Origin: Zasmidium citrigriseum
Taxonomy: Eukaryota; Ascomycota; Dothideomycetes; Mycosphaerellales; Mycosphaerellaceae
Assembly (NCBI GenBank): GCA_002786025.1
Contig: NHNW01000051.1
Location: 124,001-188,000 of the forward strand
Direction of reading: 5' to 3'
DNA length: 64,000 bases
A program made the translations under genes and the position numbers. Of the stretch, positions 54,245-64,000 are shown in pieces. The number at the start of each line of letters is the position of its first letter. Position 1 is the stretch's first letter. Under the pieces are notes generated by a model. The model worked only from the letters and a program-made list of their open reading frames with translations, was not told where the DNA came from and ran no database searches.

Positions 54245-55303
54245 GCTGCCACTCGTTTCGGTGGTGGGCTCTTTTGGTCGAGCTCGGCGTTGTTGCAGGC
54301 GGTGACGGGAACAGATCATGTTGGAGTTTTGGCCGCAGGCTTCACCGGGAACAAGGGAGGCAACGTCTATTTGTTAATGCATGAAGATATCGACAGGCAT
54401 GAGTATGTGAATACGACAGTAGTCTGATGACTTTTGCAAGCCGCATTAGAGATGCTGTGGCCGCGCTTTTCCCCAAGGTCAGACTTGACAAGAAGGTGTC
54501 CAGCAAGGCATCGTCGCCGTGGTCAACAAAGTTTGTGTGAGATAGGCGCTGAGCCTCGATGGGACTGTCATGGTCGCACAGCTTGGAACGAGGGGGTTTG
54601 GATTATATCTTTCCAAGGATATAAGCTCTCTCCCGCAGAGAATGCAACTCAGAGGCCGTTGTGGTAGACTCATGCTCATGGTAGACGGCCCAATGGCTTG
54701 AGAATTGAGATGAGTGTCTCGATTGCAGACACACAAAGAGCGACAGAGCGTTATCCGCTGGTATGATCGTGGTTCACCGTCTTGTTGAGCACCTCATCGC
54801 CTCAGTCAGCGTTCTCGTCCACGAAGAGAGGACTTTCCATGCAGAGGAAGCAGCCGTCTTTCTAATGCGGCAGCGGTCGTTGTTGATCTCGTCCATTGGA
54901 ATTGAGGAGACAAGATCGCTATCCCCGCGACCCTATGATCTCCAAAGTGTTGCAGAGCCTACCATGATAGCTTGGATGATGGAAGTATTGACGGAGAAAG
55001 GAAGCCCCCAGTAGGTGAAGTCAGTCGTGTTTGCTTATGTCAGCAGTGTTTCTCGTGGACGCGCCTCCAGTCGCGGGGTCTCAGACCTCAATTCACTCTT
55101 CGCGACGGCAACTTGCTCGAATCAACAACGCTCCCCGCCGCTAGTCACCCTTGAGACTGGCAGACTATCTCGACAAATACAAGACGATGTCTGCGCACTA
55201 ATTCGCATTCCCTTCACCACAACCGCCGAGCGGTCGGAGAGAACGCGACAACTTCGAACCCCCGGGTCACACGCGTAAATTGATCCTCGATATACCACAC
55301 GAA
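54245..55303. other. Intergenic region between laccase and cohesin genes
   Basis: About 1.06 kb without a protein-like frame. Presumed laccase terminator and scc3 promoter. Confidence 0.5.
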
Positions 55304-58300
55304 ATGGCCTCCTCCACGTCGCCGACAGTAGAGGTCTCCAGCACGGCAAAACGCGCGTCATCGCGCGCCCGGAGGCGACCCGATATCTACGCCTCGAGCC
55401 CTTTTACCAGCAGCAAACGCAAGCGCACCCAGACCGATGCGCAAGATGCGGACGATGACGTTGATATGGATGGAGAGGATGAGTCGGAAGAGGAGGACGA
55501 CCCAGAAGACGACGAGCCTGCCGAGGAAGAGATCCGTGAGAAGGCAAAGAAGTCACGGAAGCCCAAGAGCACCGCACCGAAGAAGCCGGCGCAAAAGAAA
55601 CCAAAAGCCAACGGAATGACACTGCCCATTCGCGCGGCCACAAAAGCTCCAGCGAAGAAGCGAGCTCCCAAGAAGGCCAAGATCGCGGACAGCGCAGACG
55701 CAGAAGCAGCAGGAGGCTTGTATGCGGAGGTCTTTGCCCACAACAAGCCTGTCGAACAGGTCGTGTCAGAATGGCTGGATCAGTTCATAGAGCACGAGTC
55801 ACGAGCCCTGGCCGATATCATCAACTTCGTTCTTAAATCCGCCGGATGCAATGGCAAAGTGACAGAACACGATACCGAGGATCCTGACAACGCCACGAAC
55901 AGACTCACCGATCTACAAGAGGAATTCCAGGCGACGGAGCCCACAGACTACCCCATGATCGCCAAGGGCAAGGGCTTGAACCCGACTGCCTTCAAGAAGA
56001 CGGTGGCCGGCTTCTTTGACATCCTGATCCAGACCATCGCTGCGAAGGGGTGGATTGCCTCAAACAGCGAACTGATCGAGAACATCCAAGTCTGGCTGTC
56101 ATCTTTTACATCTGCCACCAACCGCGCTTTCAGACATACGTCTACCGTCTGTGCTCTGAGCGTGATTAGCGCTCTTTGCGAAGTCACCAAGGGCTTTGGC
56201 CAGAAAGCTACCGACGATCAAAGACTCGCAGACTCCGAGCGCAAGAAGAAGAACGCCAACAAGGGCCGGATAAAAGAATTCGAGCAGAAGGCGAAAGAAG
56301 GCAATGAGCAACTCGAAGCCGGACGAGATCTGCTGAGAGATTGGTTTGATACAATTTTCATTCACCGTTACCGCGACATCGATGCGAACATTCGACGTGA
56401 TAGCGTTGAGGCTCTTGGGGACTGGATCTCCATTCTTCCGGATCAATTCTTCGACGGCAATCACCTCCGGTACTTGGGTTGGCTGCTGAGCGATGAGAAT
56501 GCAACGGTGCGTGGAGAAGTGCTCAAGCAACTGCATCGATTCTACAGCGACAGCAACAAGCTCGGCGGCCTCAAGACTTTCACTGAACGCTTTCGACCGC
56601 GACTCGTCGAGATAGGCACATCGGACGCAGACATCAGTGTGCGTGTGTCAGGCATCGAGCTGTTAGACTTGCTGCGAGAGGATGATCTCCTGGAACCAGA
56701 CGACATCGACGCGGTGGGACGTCTCATCTTCCACGACGACCCTAAGGTGCGGAGAGCCGTTGCCAGCTTCTTTGCTGCAAGCGTCAAGGAGCTGTATGAC
56801 TCGAAGATCGAGGAGCTTGGCGGCGTTGAAGCTTTGGAAGAGGTTCTACCTGATGCTGGCGACAGCAATTTCGAGGCCCCTCGACTCGAGTGGCTTAGGT
56901 ACAAGGCCTTGGCTGAGATGCTGCAGGCCTACGATCAACAGGAGGACTTGCCGGCGCAGATCGAACGCAGCAAGATCGATGGCTCTCTCATTCTTCGAGC
57001 AGCAGGGGTTGAGTCCCACTTTACCTATCCTGTGGACGCGTTATACGACAAGATCGACGACATTCAGGAGTGGCAGGCTGTGGCAGGCTATCTTCTCTTC
57101 GATCACTCTCGCGGACGGGCAAACGGCGTGGGGAAAGATCCGCTATCGCAGCTCAAGCACGAGAGCACATTAGAAGAAGCTGAGGAGATCATTCTCCTCG
57201 AAGTGCTGAACGCGAGCGTCAAGCGCTCGATGAGCGACCTTGCTGAGCGGATCACTGGGACCAAGACGAAGCTCACAAAGAAGCAGAAGGAAGAACTTGA
57301 GGAAGAACAGGCCGAGGCCGTCCGTAACCTCACAGATTTGATACCCAAGCTGTTGAGGAAATTTGGCGACGTCCCGCACACTGCAGCTGCTGTCTTGCGG
57401 CTTGGAGATGTGCTTGCTCTGCCGTCACTACAGGGTCTCCGACACGACTCTGCTGCGAGCGCAGCTATGCTTGACGATCTACGCAAGCAGTTCATGTCTC
57501 ATGGTACCGACGAGGTTCTTGCTCCTGCCACAGGAGCCATCTCAAGAGCGATCTCTTACGGCGAGCTAGACGACGCAGCTCTGGAGAAGGTGTCAAGTCT
57601 ATGGGAGGATGTCATCAGCAACCTCAACGAGCTACTCGATCCGAAGACCATCACTGTCCGTGGCGCCTCCCAACAAGAGGAACTCCTCGCACTTGCCAAC
57701 AACCTTCTCCGAATCATGAGACTCTCCACCGTGTCGAACTGCACCGAACCGCTGGAAGACACGAGCGTGCAAGCCAAGGACGATTCTACCGGGAAAGAGT
57801 ACAACGGAGCCATCGACTTCATCGTGGACCTGACGAAGCGTGCTCAGCACTCCAGCGGTCCAGCACCCGATCCTGAAGAGGCTGTACTGGAGGATCTCGT
57901 GGCAACGCGGGCGGCAGAGGCTGCCGTCTTCTACTTCAGCTGGAAGATCACTGCCATTGTCACTTCCATCCAAGCAGGTCAGGATGTCGACTTCGACGTC
58001 CTTGCGCCTCTTGCAGAACGTCGCGATGCGTTCGTTGATAATCTCGCAGCTACCATTGACGGCAGACGAGCAGTTGATGACGTTTCTCGAGCGGCCGCGA
58101 GCAGTCTGCTGGATCTGTACACTGTGTCGGCCATCCTCAGAACTCTGGAACCTCGTCCTGGTATGAAAGACGACTACACTGCCCTGATCATGGACCTAGA
58201 CTCCGATAATGAGAAGTCGATCATGAAAGTCTTCGCCGCGTTGGAGAGAGAGTTCGCGAAGCTCGCCAAGAAGAAGCTCGTAGATCCTGCCTCTGAAGAC

Positions 58301-58870
58301 GCCGCAGATGGCGAGGCAGATATCAACGCCGATCCAATCGACGACGATCCTCTATCAGACGAAGATGAGGATGACGAAGCCCCTCCTCGAGGCCGGGACG
58401 CCAAGCTTTCTAAGACGCTGCTCGCCGAAGAGCGCCTCTGCCAGCTCACGACCAAGATCGTCTGGGCTATCCACGCGGGTGTCATCGATGATAAGGCAAT
58501 CCGAAAGCGCCTTGAGCGGAACAAGACTCGTCTCGGTGCACACTTCAAAGAAGTCCTTGCGTTCCTGGAACTTCAATCGGGCAAGGGCGGCGGTGCAAAG
58601 GGCAAGGGAAAGAAAGCCCCCGCCAAGAAGTCTGCTCTGCCGAACGGCACGGCTGGGAAAGGTGGAAAGAAGCCGAATCCCAAGAGCAATGCCATCGTTG
58701 CTGAGGATGAGGAAGAAGATCAGATCGAGGACGAAGATATGGAGGAAGGCGCGGAGGAGGTCATCCGAAACCGAGAGCTGGACATGGACGGTCCGGAAGA
58801 CGAGGAGCCGGCGCAGGACGAAGAGATGGTGAATGGGGAGCCTGATGAGGAGAGTGTCCTTGGGGATTAA
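55304..58870 (+). CDS. psc3: Cohesin subunit Scc3/Psc3 (STAG family)
   Basis: Single exon, 1188 residues from the ATG at 55304. It is the HEAT-repeat cohesin subunit that binds the Scc1/Rad21 kleisin and DNA and is needed for sister-chromatid cohesion. Residues 1-135 are disordered, with alternating acidic (DEDESEEEDD-like) and K/P-rich stretches and nuclear-signal clusters. GLYAEVFAHNKPVEQVVSEWLDQF begins the folded part, followed by the STAG domain (~160-290) and the conserved SCD segment around DWFDTIFIHRYRDIDANIRRDSVEALGDWI (~350-380). HEAT repeats run to ~1040. The tail is again acidic/basic (KGKGKKAPAKK ... EDEDMEEGAEE). Length is normal for fungal Scc3. Such a long intronless gene is notable but not unusual here. 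Confidence 0.94.
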   Translation: MASSTSPTVEVSSTAKRASSRARRRPDIYASSPFTSSKRKRTQTDAQDADDDVDMDGEDESEEEDDPEDDEPAEEEIREKAKKSRKPKSTAPKKPAQKKPKANGMTLPIRAATKAPAKKRAPKKAKIADSADAEAAGGLYAEVFAHNKPVEQVVSEWLDQFIEHESRALADIINFVLKSAGCNGKVTEHDTEDPDNATNRLTDLQEEFQATEPTDYPMIAKGKGLNPTAFKKTVAGFFDILIQTIAAKGWIASNSELIENIQVWLSSFTSATNRAFRHTSTVCALSVISALCEVTKGFGQKATDDQRLADSERKKKNANKGRIKEFEQKAKEGNEQLEAGRDLLRDWFDTIFIHRYRDIDANIRRDSVEALGDWISILPDQFFDGNHLRYLGWLLSDENATVRGEVLKQLHRFYSDSNKLGGLKTFTERFRPRLVEIGTSDADISVRVSGIELLDLLREDDLLEPDDIDAVGRLIFHDDPKVRRAVASFFAASVKELYDSKIEELGGVEALEEVLPDAGDSNFEAPRLEWLRYKALAEMLQAYDQQEDLPAQIERSKIDGSLILRAAGVESHFTYPVDALYDKIDDIQEWQAVAGYLLFDHSRGRANGVGKDPLSQLKHESTLEEAEEIILLEVLNASVKRSMSDLAERITGTKTKLTKKQKEELEEEQAEAVRNLTDLIPKLLRKFGDVPHTAAAVLRLGDVLALPSLQGLRHDSAASAAMLDDLRKQFMSHGTDEVLAPATGAISRAISYGELDDAALEKVSSLWEDVISNLNELLDPKTITVRGASQQEELLALANNLLRIMRLSTVSNCTEPLEDTSVQAKDDSTGKEYNGAIDFIVDLTKRAQHSSGPAPDPEEAVLEDLVATRAAEAAVFYFSWKITAIVTSIQAGQDVDFDVLAPLAERRDAFVDNLAATIDGRRAVDDVSRAAASSLLDLYTVSAILRTLEPRPGMKDDYTALIMDLDSDNEKSIMKVFAALEREFAKLAKKKLVDPASEDAADGEADINADPIDDDPLSDEDEDDEAPPRGRDAKLSKTLLAEERLCQLTTKIVWAIHAGVIDDKAIRKRLERNKTRLGAHFKEVLAFLELQSGKGGGAKGKGKKAPAKKSALPNGTAGKGGKKPNPKSNAIVAEDEEEDQIEDEDMEEGAEEVIRNRELDMDGPEDEEPAQDEEMVNGEPDEESVLGD

Positions 58871-59165
58871 GCGAGTGTGCGTTTGCGATACCCTTCTGTC
58901 TCGAGTGCTTTTTCATGTGAAGATATATTTGCTTGGTGGGCGGACATGGGTCTAGCGTTTTTAGCTCTTAGCTTTCTGATGGAAATGACAAGGTTCTGTA
59001 CTGTGCTTGATCCATTTTCATTTCGTGCGCTGGCAGAGAAGATCTGCTGCTGTACATTATCCATCTTTCTATGTCATTTGTTCTCGTATCGTCAAGGGTA
59101 TCAATCATTCATCCTTATCGCCCTCTCTTCTATGCAACGCTTCCATCCATCCAAACACGTCTTCT
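58871..59165. other. Convergent 3' flanks of psc3 and the Aim6-like gene
   Basis: A 295-bp gap between two converging stop codons; T-rich and probably holding both polyadenylation sites. Confidence 0.5.
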
Positions 59166-60691
59166 CTACCAGAAACCCCTAACCCTCCTCCTCCAACTCT
59201 CCACAGCGGCACCTTTAAGATCATCTACATTCAACATATCCGCTCCTTCTCGCATCAGCACCCTCCAAACATGATTCCGCAAATCCCTCGGCCAACTCGG
59301 CGTATCCCAATACCTGACCTTCAATCCCTGCTCGTGCGCTCCAGCAATCTGCGAACGGATGGTCTCCATTTGACTCTTCGAGAGCTGGCCGCGCCAGACG
59401 AAACCTATGGATTGCGTGAAGGAGACAGAGGCGTAGAGGGAGTTTGTGGCGTTGAAGGATTGGGCTGTGAGGTGGGTGGCGCCAGAGGAGCCTTGCGGAG
59501 AGTTGCGTTGGTTGTGTTTTTTGGTGCTTGGGGTGTTTGTGGAGGACATTTTGGAGAGTGGGGCATCGAAGAAAATGTCCCGATGGGTGGTGTCTGCTGT
59601 TATGAGGTCGAAGGGGCAGTTTCCTGTTCCGACGACGGTTACGGGGCGTTGGTGGAGAGTTGTGCCGTCGTAGTATGTGAGGAAGTCTTTTTCTCGTAGA
59701 ACTGAGAGTTGGTCGTGCACGTATGGGAAGGTCTCTTTGCCGGCGGTTTTGAAGTCTACGAGGAGGTAGAGGGTTTGGGAGGAGTCTGCGTCGAAGATGC
59801 CATGGGTAGTTGTGTTTCTGTTGGCGAGGTCGTGTTCTGTGTTCATTTTCTCGAGCATTTCCAGGATTGGGTTCACGTAGAGATTGCGGAACGTGCGGTT
59901 TTTGGTCAGGGAGGCGGTGTTGTGGCCGACGTAGAGTTCTTCATCGAAGAGCCAGACGTCGGCTTCCACTCCGGTACAACCCCAGTGAATAGCGTCATAG
60001 AAGGGAACCCGCCGCCAGTAGTCGTTGTGGGAGTGGCACGCGATTGGGATCACATCTCTCGTAGCATCTGTCGGGTATTCTGCCAATCCATCGCCTGGAT
60101 GGCCGGTCTTGCCCCAGTCGGGTAGAAATTCGTCTTCATATGATCCGCTATCCCAGAAGAAGCCCGCTCGACCGATCAGCGCATGCAAAATGTGTATCAC
60201 TCCACTGTGAGATGGTCAGAAATGTAGTCTCATCGTCCGCGTCGATCGACTCACAAAAATGCCAATAATGCAACCGGCGAAAGCAACAAAACTCGCTTGA
60301 TAAAACCACCAACATGCCCTCTTCGACATCTCCTCAATTCTTTCGGCGATGAGTGTCGTGTGTATTTCGGTGGCCTCGTATGTCGTAATAGTCCATCGGG
60401 AAGCTGTTCCCTCGGCGTTGAGAAGTAATCGTTGTACTCTGCAGCACCCTGCCCTCTTCTCCTCATCCCGACCGCCTGAAGTATCCTCGTGAGGATCCCT
60501 CGTCGCGGAGGGTCAGCGACGTAGGGAGGAAACTGCTGATTCTCCTCGTCATCGTCGTACGAATCCCGGTATGGACCGGCAGCGACGGGTGAGGTCGAAG
60601 TTTCGCTGGGCACCGAGGAGCCGCGACGCGAGTCGAGCACGATGGCGTTCGCGGATTTGGTTCCGCTCGCGCCTGCTGAGGGAGCTGCCAT
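59166..60691 (-). CDS. Aim6-like PI-PLC-fold phosphodiesterase, membrane-anchored
   Basis: Exons 60691-60255 and 60204-59166 join in frame (donor GTGAGT, acceptor CTCACAG) to 491 residues. Residues 1-125 are disordered and cytosolic-looking; then comes a single membrane anchor formed across the splice junction (KRVLLLSPVALLAF plus FGVIHILHALIG). The catalytic part begins PIACHSHNDYWRRVPFYDAI and GVEADVWLFDEELYVGHN, the histidine/acid signature of PLC-like TIM barrels of the Aim6 (altered inheritance of mitochondria 6) family, with LLVDFKTAG and VRYWDTPSWP further on. The active site would face the lumen or cell exterior. Substrate unknown. A minus-strand TATATAG near 60972 may be its TATA box. 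Confidence 0.85.
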
Positions 60692-63600
60692 GGGTTGATT
60701 AAAACGATCTTGCTTTCCAACGTTTCAATGTTCTTGCAAAGACAGGAAAGAACAAGTAACGGAGATCAATCTGGGACAGCGAGGCTGGATCGATCAGCCC
60801 TTGTCCCACAACCGGGCTCGCGGTGTACAGCGTGATCGAGCACTTCCTGGACTTGGGCACAGCAGCAGCCACTCGTGTCGCGACACGCAGAAACAAAGAT
60901 ATGCACGATGCTCCGCGCAACGGTGAAGGTGGTGACGATGGCCGCGGAGGGTGGTCACACCCTCTACTCTATATACCACGGCAGCGAGACGATCGCCTCA
61001 CGCGCCAGGTGCACCAACCTTTCAACAGACATTTTTATGCACCACACCGCTGACCATCAGGCCTGCGGACATCCAGACGACGGAGGTCGTGGTGCGGCAT
61101 GCTGCACAGCCTGGCGTTGATTGGATCCCGATCGGACCCCAGCCGCGCTCTGAGCTGCAGATGATCTGTCCGCTGCATTTTGCTCCGTCAGGGATGTGAA
61201 GAAGGGTACTCCCGCCAACCTAATGCCGTCTTCATCGCGACGGCACTCTCCTGCGCCTGCGCTCGTACGGACACGTCGTTCGGCCCACCAATGCCTCAGT
61301 CTCCTAACCTTCGCCAGAGATGACGCGGCACACGACGACTTGCCTGGTACGGCCTACGCGACTCGATGGCTGCCGTTGGACCCTCCGATCAAAATCCCGC
61401 ACGGCGAAATGTACACCTCAGGATTCAGGCAGTAGTTCGGCGATGAAATGTACCAGGTGTTGACGAGGGCGCAGCATTGCACGAAGGCCATTGGAGGGAT
61501 TGAAGAAAACTTGATGCACGAAGGAGCCCTCCACCATCCATCACGACGCAGGCAGAAGCGAATGTCAACAGCGCTAGAAGCTGTCAAGCAGAGCCCCAAT
61601 GCCTGACATCCAAAGTCCCCTCCTCTGGCGTCACGCGGCTTACGGTGTCCCTTTCAGGAGCCCTATGTCTCGAGCCAATGGATCTGGAACCATGTCGTGC
61701 AGAAGCTTGGTCGAAGCAAGCATGCCTGGTGGCTATGCTGCGAGACAGACCAGGAAAGGTTGCCGGCTAGACTACCATCAACTGGTGTCGCGTGCTCGAC
61801 CAGATACGTGGGTGCTGCTTAGTGCTCGTATGCTGCCGAGTCGGTTTCAGGGACCTCATGTCCTTCGTTTATTCAGCACCGCCTACTGTCTGCAAGCTAC
61901 TGCACGTCATCCTTTCAGAAAAGTCTCCTCTTGCGACAGGACGACACTTCCGGACATGTTCTTCGATTGAACAATGAGATAACAAAAGCGGCTCATCGAA
62001 CAGAAGCGCCCCTAAGGCTTACAAACAGCGCGACCTCAGCCCCTTTCACGCGGCGGCATCTTCAAGCAGCGAGACCATATCATTACTTCGTCAATGGCAA
62101 CGCCTAAGGCCTCAACCTGAACAAGCCATCCAGTGGTGTTCCGTATCCCTTGACGTCGTCTATCACGCCAGGCATTCATTCGCATGGCCGCAACGATCCT
62201 TCACCAGGTACCACATATCTAGCGTAGGCACCTGCTTTTCGAAACATCTGCTCGTGTTCACAGCCTCGATTCAGGCCCATTGAAGTTTCGGCTGACAATA
62301 CCACATAGTTTGATGACGGAGACACTACCGTAGCACGGACTAACGATGGAACATCACTAGAAGCGATGAAGTCGCATGCGCAGCAACGAGGCCAATCACG
62401 CCGATACGAGCTCGCCCAATTTTGCGCTACTATCCACGGTCCAGATGCGAGACTACGAGAGACACTTACAGCACGCATGCTTCGCGATCATTCGCGAATA
62501 TCAATTCACCGGAATTGTGGTAGGGATTGTGCGACAAGCGCAGACGCCAAATCCGACCTTCAAGCCCGCGCGCTCCGAACATCGCAAATATGTTTTAAGG
62601 TACACATGATCACCTTCGTCAACAAGACGCAAGAGAATCTCACGCGATGACTTGCCGAATCGCTGCAGCCTGCTGTGCCTCCATGTGTCAATCCTTCACA
62701 CGCTGAACATACTCCCGCAAAAGCCGCCGAGAAAGAACTCAATTAGTAGCTCGTGTCCACATCATGGTACTTGTCTCCACGCCTACGTCGCCGAATGGAT
62801 ATGACGGAGGATATGCTTGAGGGAGGCATCACGAGGAACAGGCATCGACGTTCCCTTGAACGAGTGCAGCGGTCTGCAGCCGTGCAAGCCGGGTACAACG
62901 TGGCCGGCGAGACACACGCTTCGCAAGTTCGGTGATGGACATGACTGGTTGACCACGGAATGAATCGACAATGCCTCTCGAAAAAGTCCTAATGAGGAAG
63001 CTGCCACGAGCCGCCATGGAACGATCATGGTGGAAGAGGGCTGTGCCTGCATCAGTCACCGTTTCGATTGCTGCAACGAACGGAATATCAAGACACGAGA
63101 CTCCTCTTGAGCCTTCGGATCTGCCAAACAGTATGTATGCATAGCCCCGTTCGATGCATACGCTGCCCCCCGTTTCTTCAATATCACCCTTCACGACAAC
63201 CACTTCGTACTCTCCTTACCAACGCTCCCTCACAGCCCTAACAACAGACCGGAGAGGAAGGGAGAAATAGATCAGGCAGCCACGTTCAAACATACCCGAT
63301 GCATTCTCCACTCTTCACTCCTTCCCCTTTCGGCTTGGAGACCTGAAGGACAACATTGGATGCCTCAGGACTTCAATTCTCGCATAGCCCCCATCCTTTT
63401 CGGACGATCTCCCGATGGTTGAGACAAGGTTAAAAATAAGAGAACAAGATCCTTCGAATGCGTGGTCGTCCACATGGTGCGCGAACGGAGGGTAGGCAGC
63501 AGGATTCTCGGCATGTGCGCGAGCTTTCGAGAGAATCTGACCTTAACGTTTATCAACGACGAAAAAGACGATCACATGACTTCCGGGTTTCTCAACTTCT

Positions 63601-64000
63601 GCTCGCCATCAGAGAAACCTGCGTGCTGGCAAGAGAGGCGCTTCAGCGCAGACGACAGGTATCGAAGGATCATCGCCATCAGCTGGAAGCTCCATCTGGC
63701 ATGGCGCGATATTACTGGCAGCGGCCTCTTTGCTCGAACCTCGCCACTGACGAAAGACAACATCGTGCAGATGTCGTGCCGTCAAAACGATCGGGCGACA
63801 ATCAAGCTCGGCCTTCTGCTCGACAATCCATTGACTCGCTCACACTGCACATTCAGCCTTTACATCCCACTGTTTGCAAGAGCAGGACAGTTGCTGCTGA
63901 AGAGAAGTCGCGCCTGAGATGGACATTTATCAAAATATAAACCGGGCAAAAAAAGAGATACGGCTTCTGGTGGTTCAGCCCGGCCATACAAGAGACCCTA
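60692..64000. other. 3.3 kb without recognisable genes
   Basis: Both strands carry only short overlapping frames (longest ~160 codons) with unbalanced composition and no domain, signal peptide or consistent intron pattern. Base composition is like the rest of the window, not AT-rich, so it is not a RIP relic. It starts with the Aim6-like promoter; a TATA-like AATATAAA at the right edge (~63936) could belong to a gene beyond the window. Confidence 0.45.

Overview
The window is nuclear DNA of a filamentous ascomycete (Pezizomycotina). Dothideomycetes, Capnodiales/Mycosphaerellales-like, is my best guess, not a proof. The evidence is short introns (about 45-70 nt) with GTA/GTG donors and CAG/TAG acceptors, small intergenic gaps on both strands, typical fungal gene families, and one 3.1 kb block whose CpA/TpG dinucleotides are almost gone, the mark of repeat-induced point mutation (RIP). 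No rRNA, tRNA, CRISPR or prokaryotic features were found.

Left third (1-22.6 kb): 5' end of cox5 running off the left edge; an F-box gene; two tandem paralogous coiled-coil genes of unknown function (3.4-9.4 kb); a MetE-like methyltransferase; a zinc-free MDR oxidoreductase; an RRM protein with Q-rich and SUMO-motif-rich tail; a PUF RNA-binding protein; an M1 aminopeptidase with a possible alternative mitochondrial N-terminus; a small putative membrane protein.

Middle (22.6-44.4 kb): a large SLIP-GC-like GTPase and a small secreted protein, each bracketed by short dispersed repeats (22.8, 26.7 and 28.6 kb); Rab11/Ypt3 diverging from TFIIH subunit Ssl1; a broken F-box gene; bystin (Enp1) diverging from urease accessory protein UreD; a metallophosphoesterase diverging from the COMPASS subunit Bre2/Ash2; a DUF7730-like protein; an Nha1 Na+/H+ antiporter.

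Mobile element (44,989-48,329): a RIP-saturated DNA transposon with long terminal inverted repeats and a 9-bp target duplication, best matching a Mutator-like (MULE) architecture, sitting between nha1 and ctu2.

Right (48.6-64 kb): tRNA thiolation factor Ctu2/Ncs2, a small secreted glycoprotein, a laccase-type multicopper oxidase, cohesin subunit Scc3/Psc3, an Aim6-like membrane-anchored phosphodiesterase, then 3.3 kb with no recognisable gene.

Most genes are unrelated housekeeping functions in separate transcription units, often in divergent pairs sharing 300-600 bp promoters. I see no biosynthetic cluster. The least ordinary parts are the 22.8-28.7 kb accessory block, the transposon and the coiled-coil pair.
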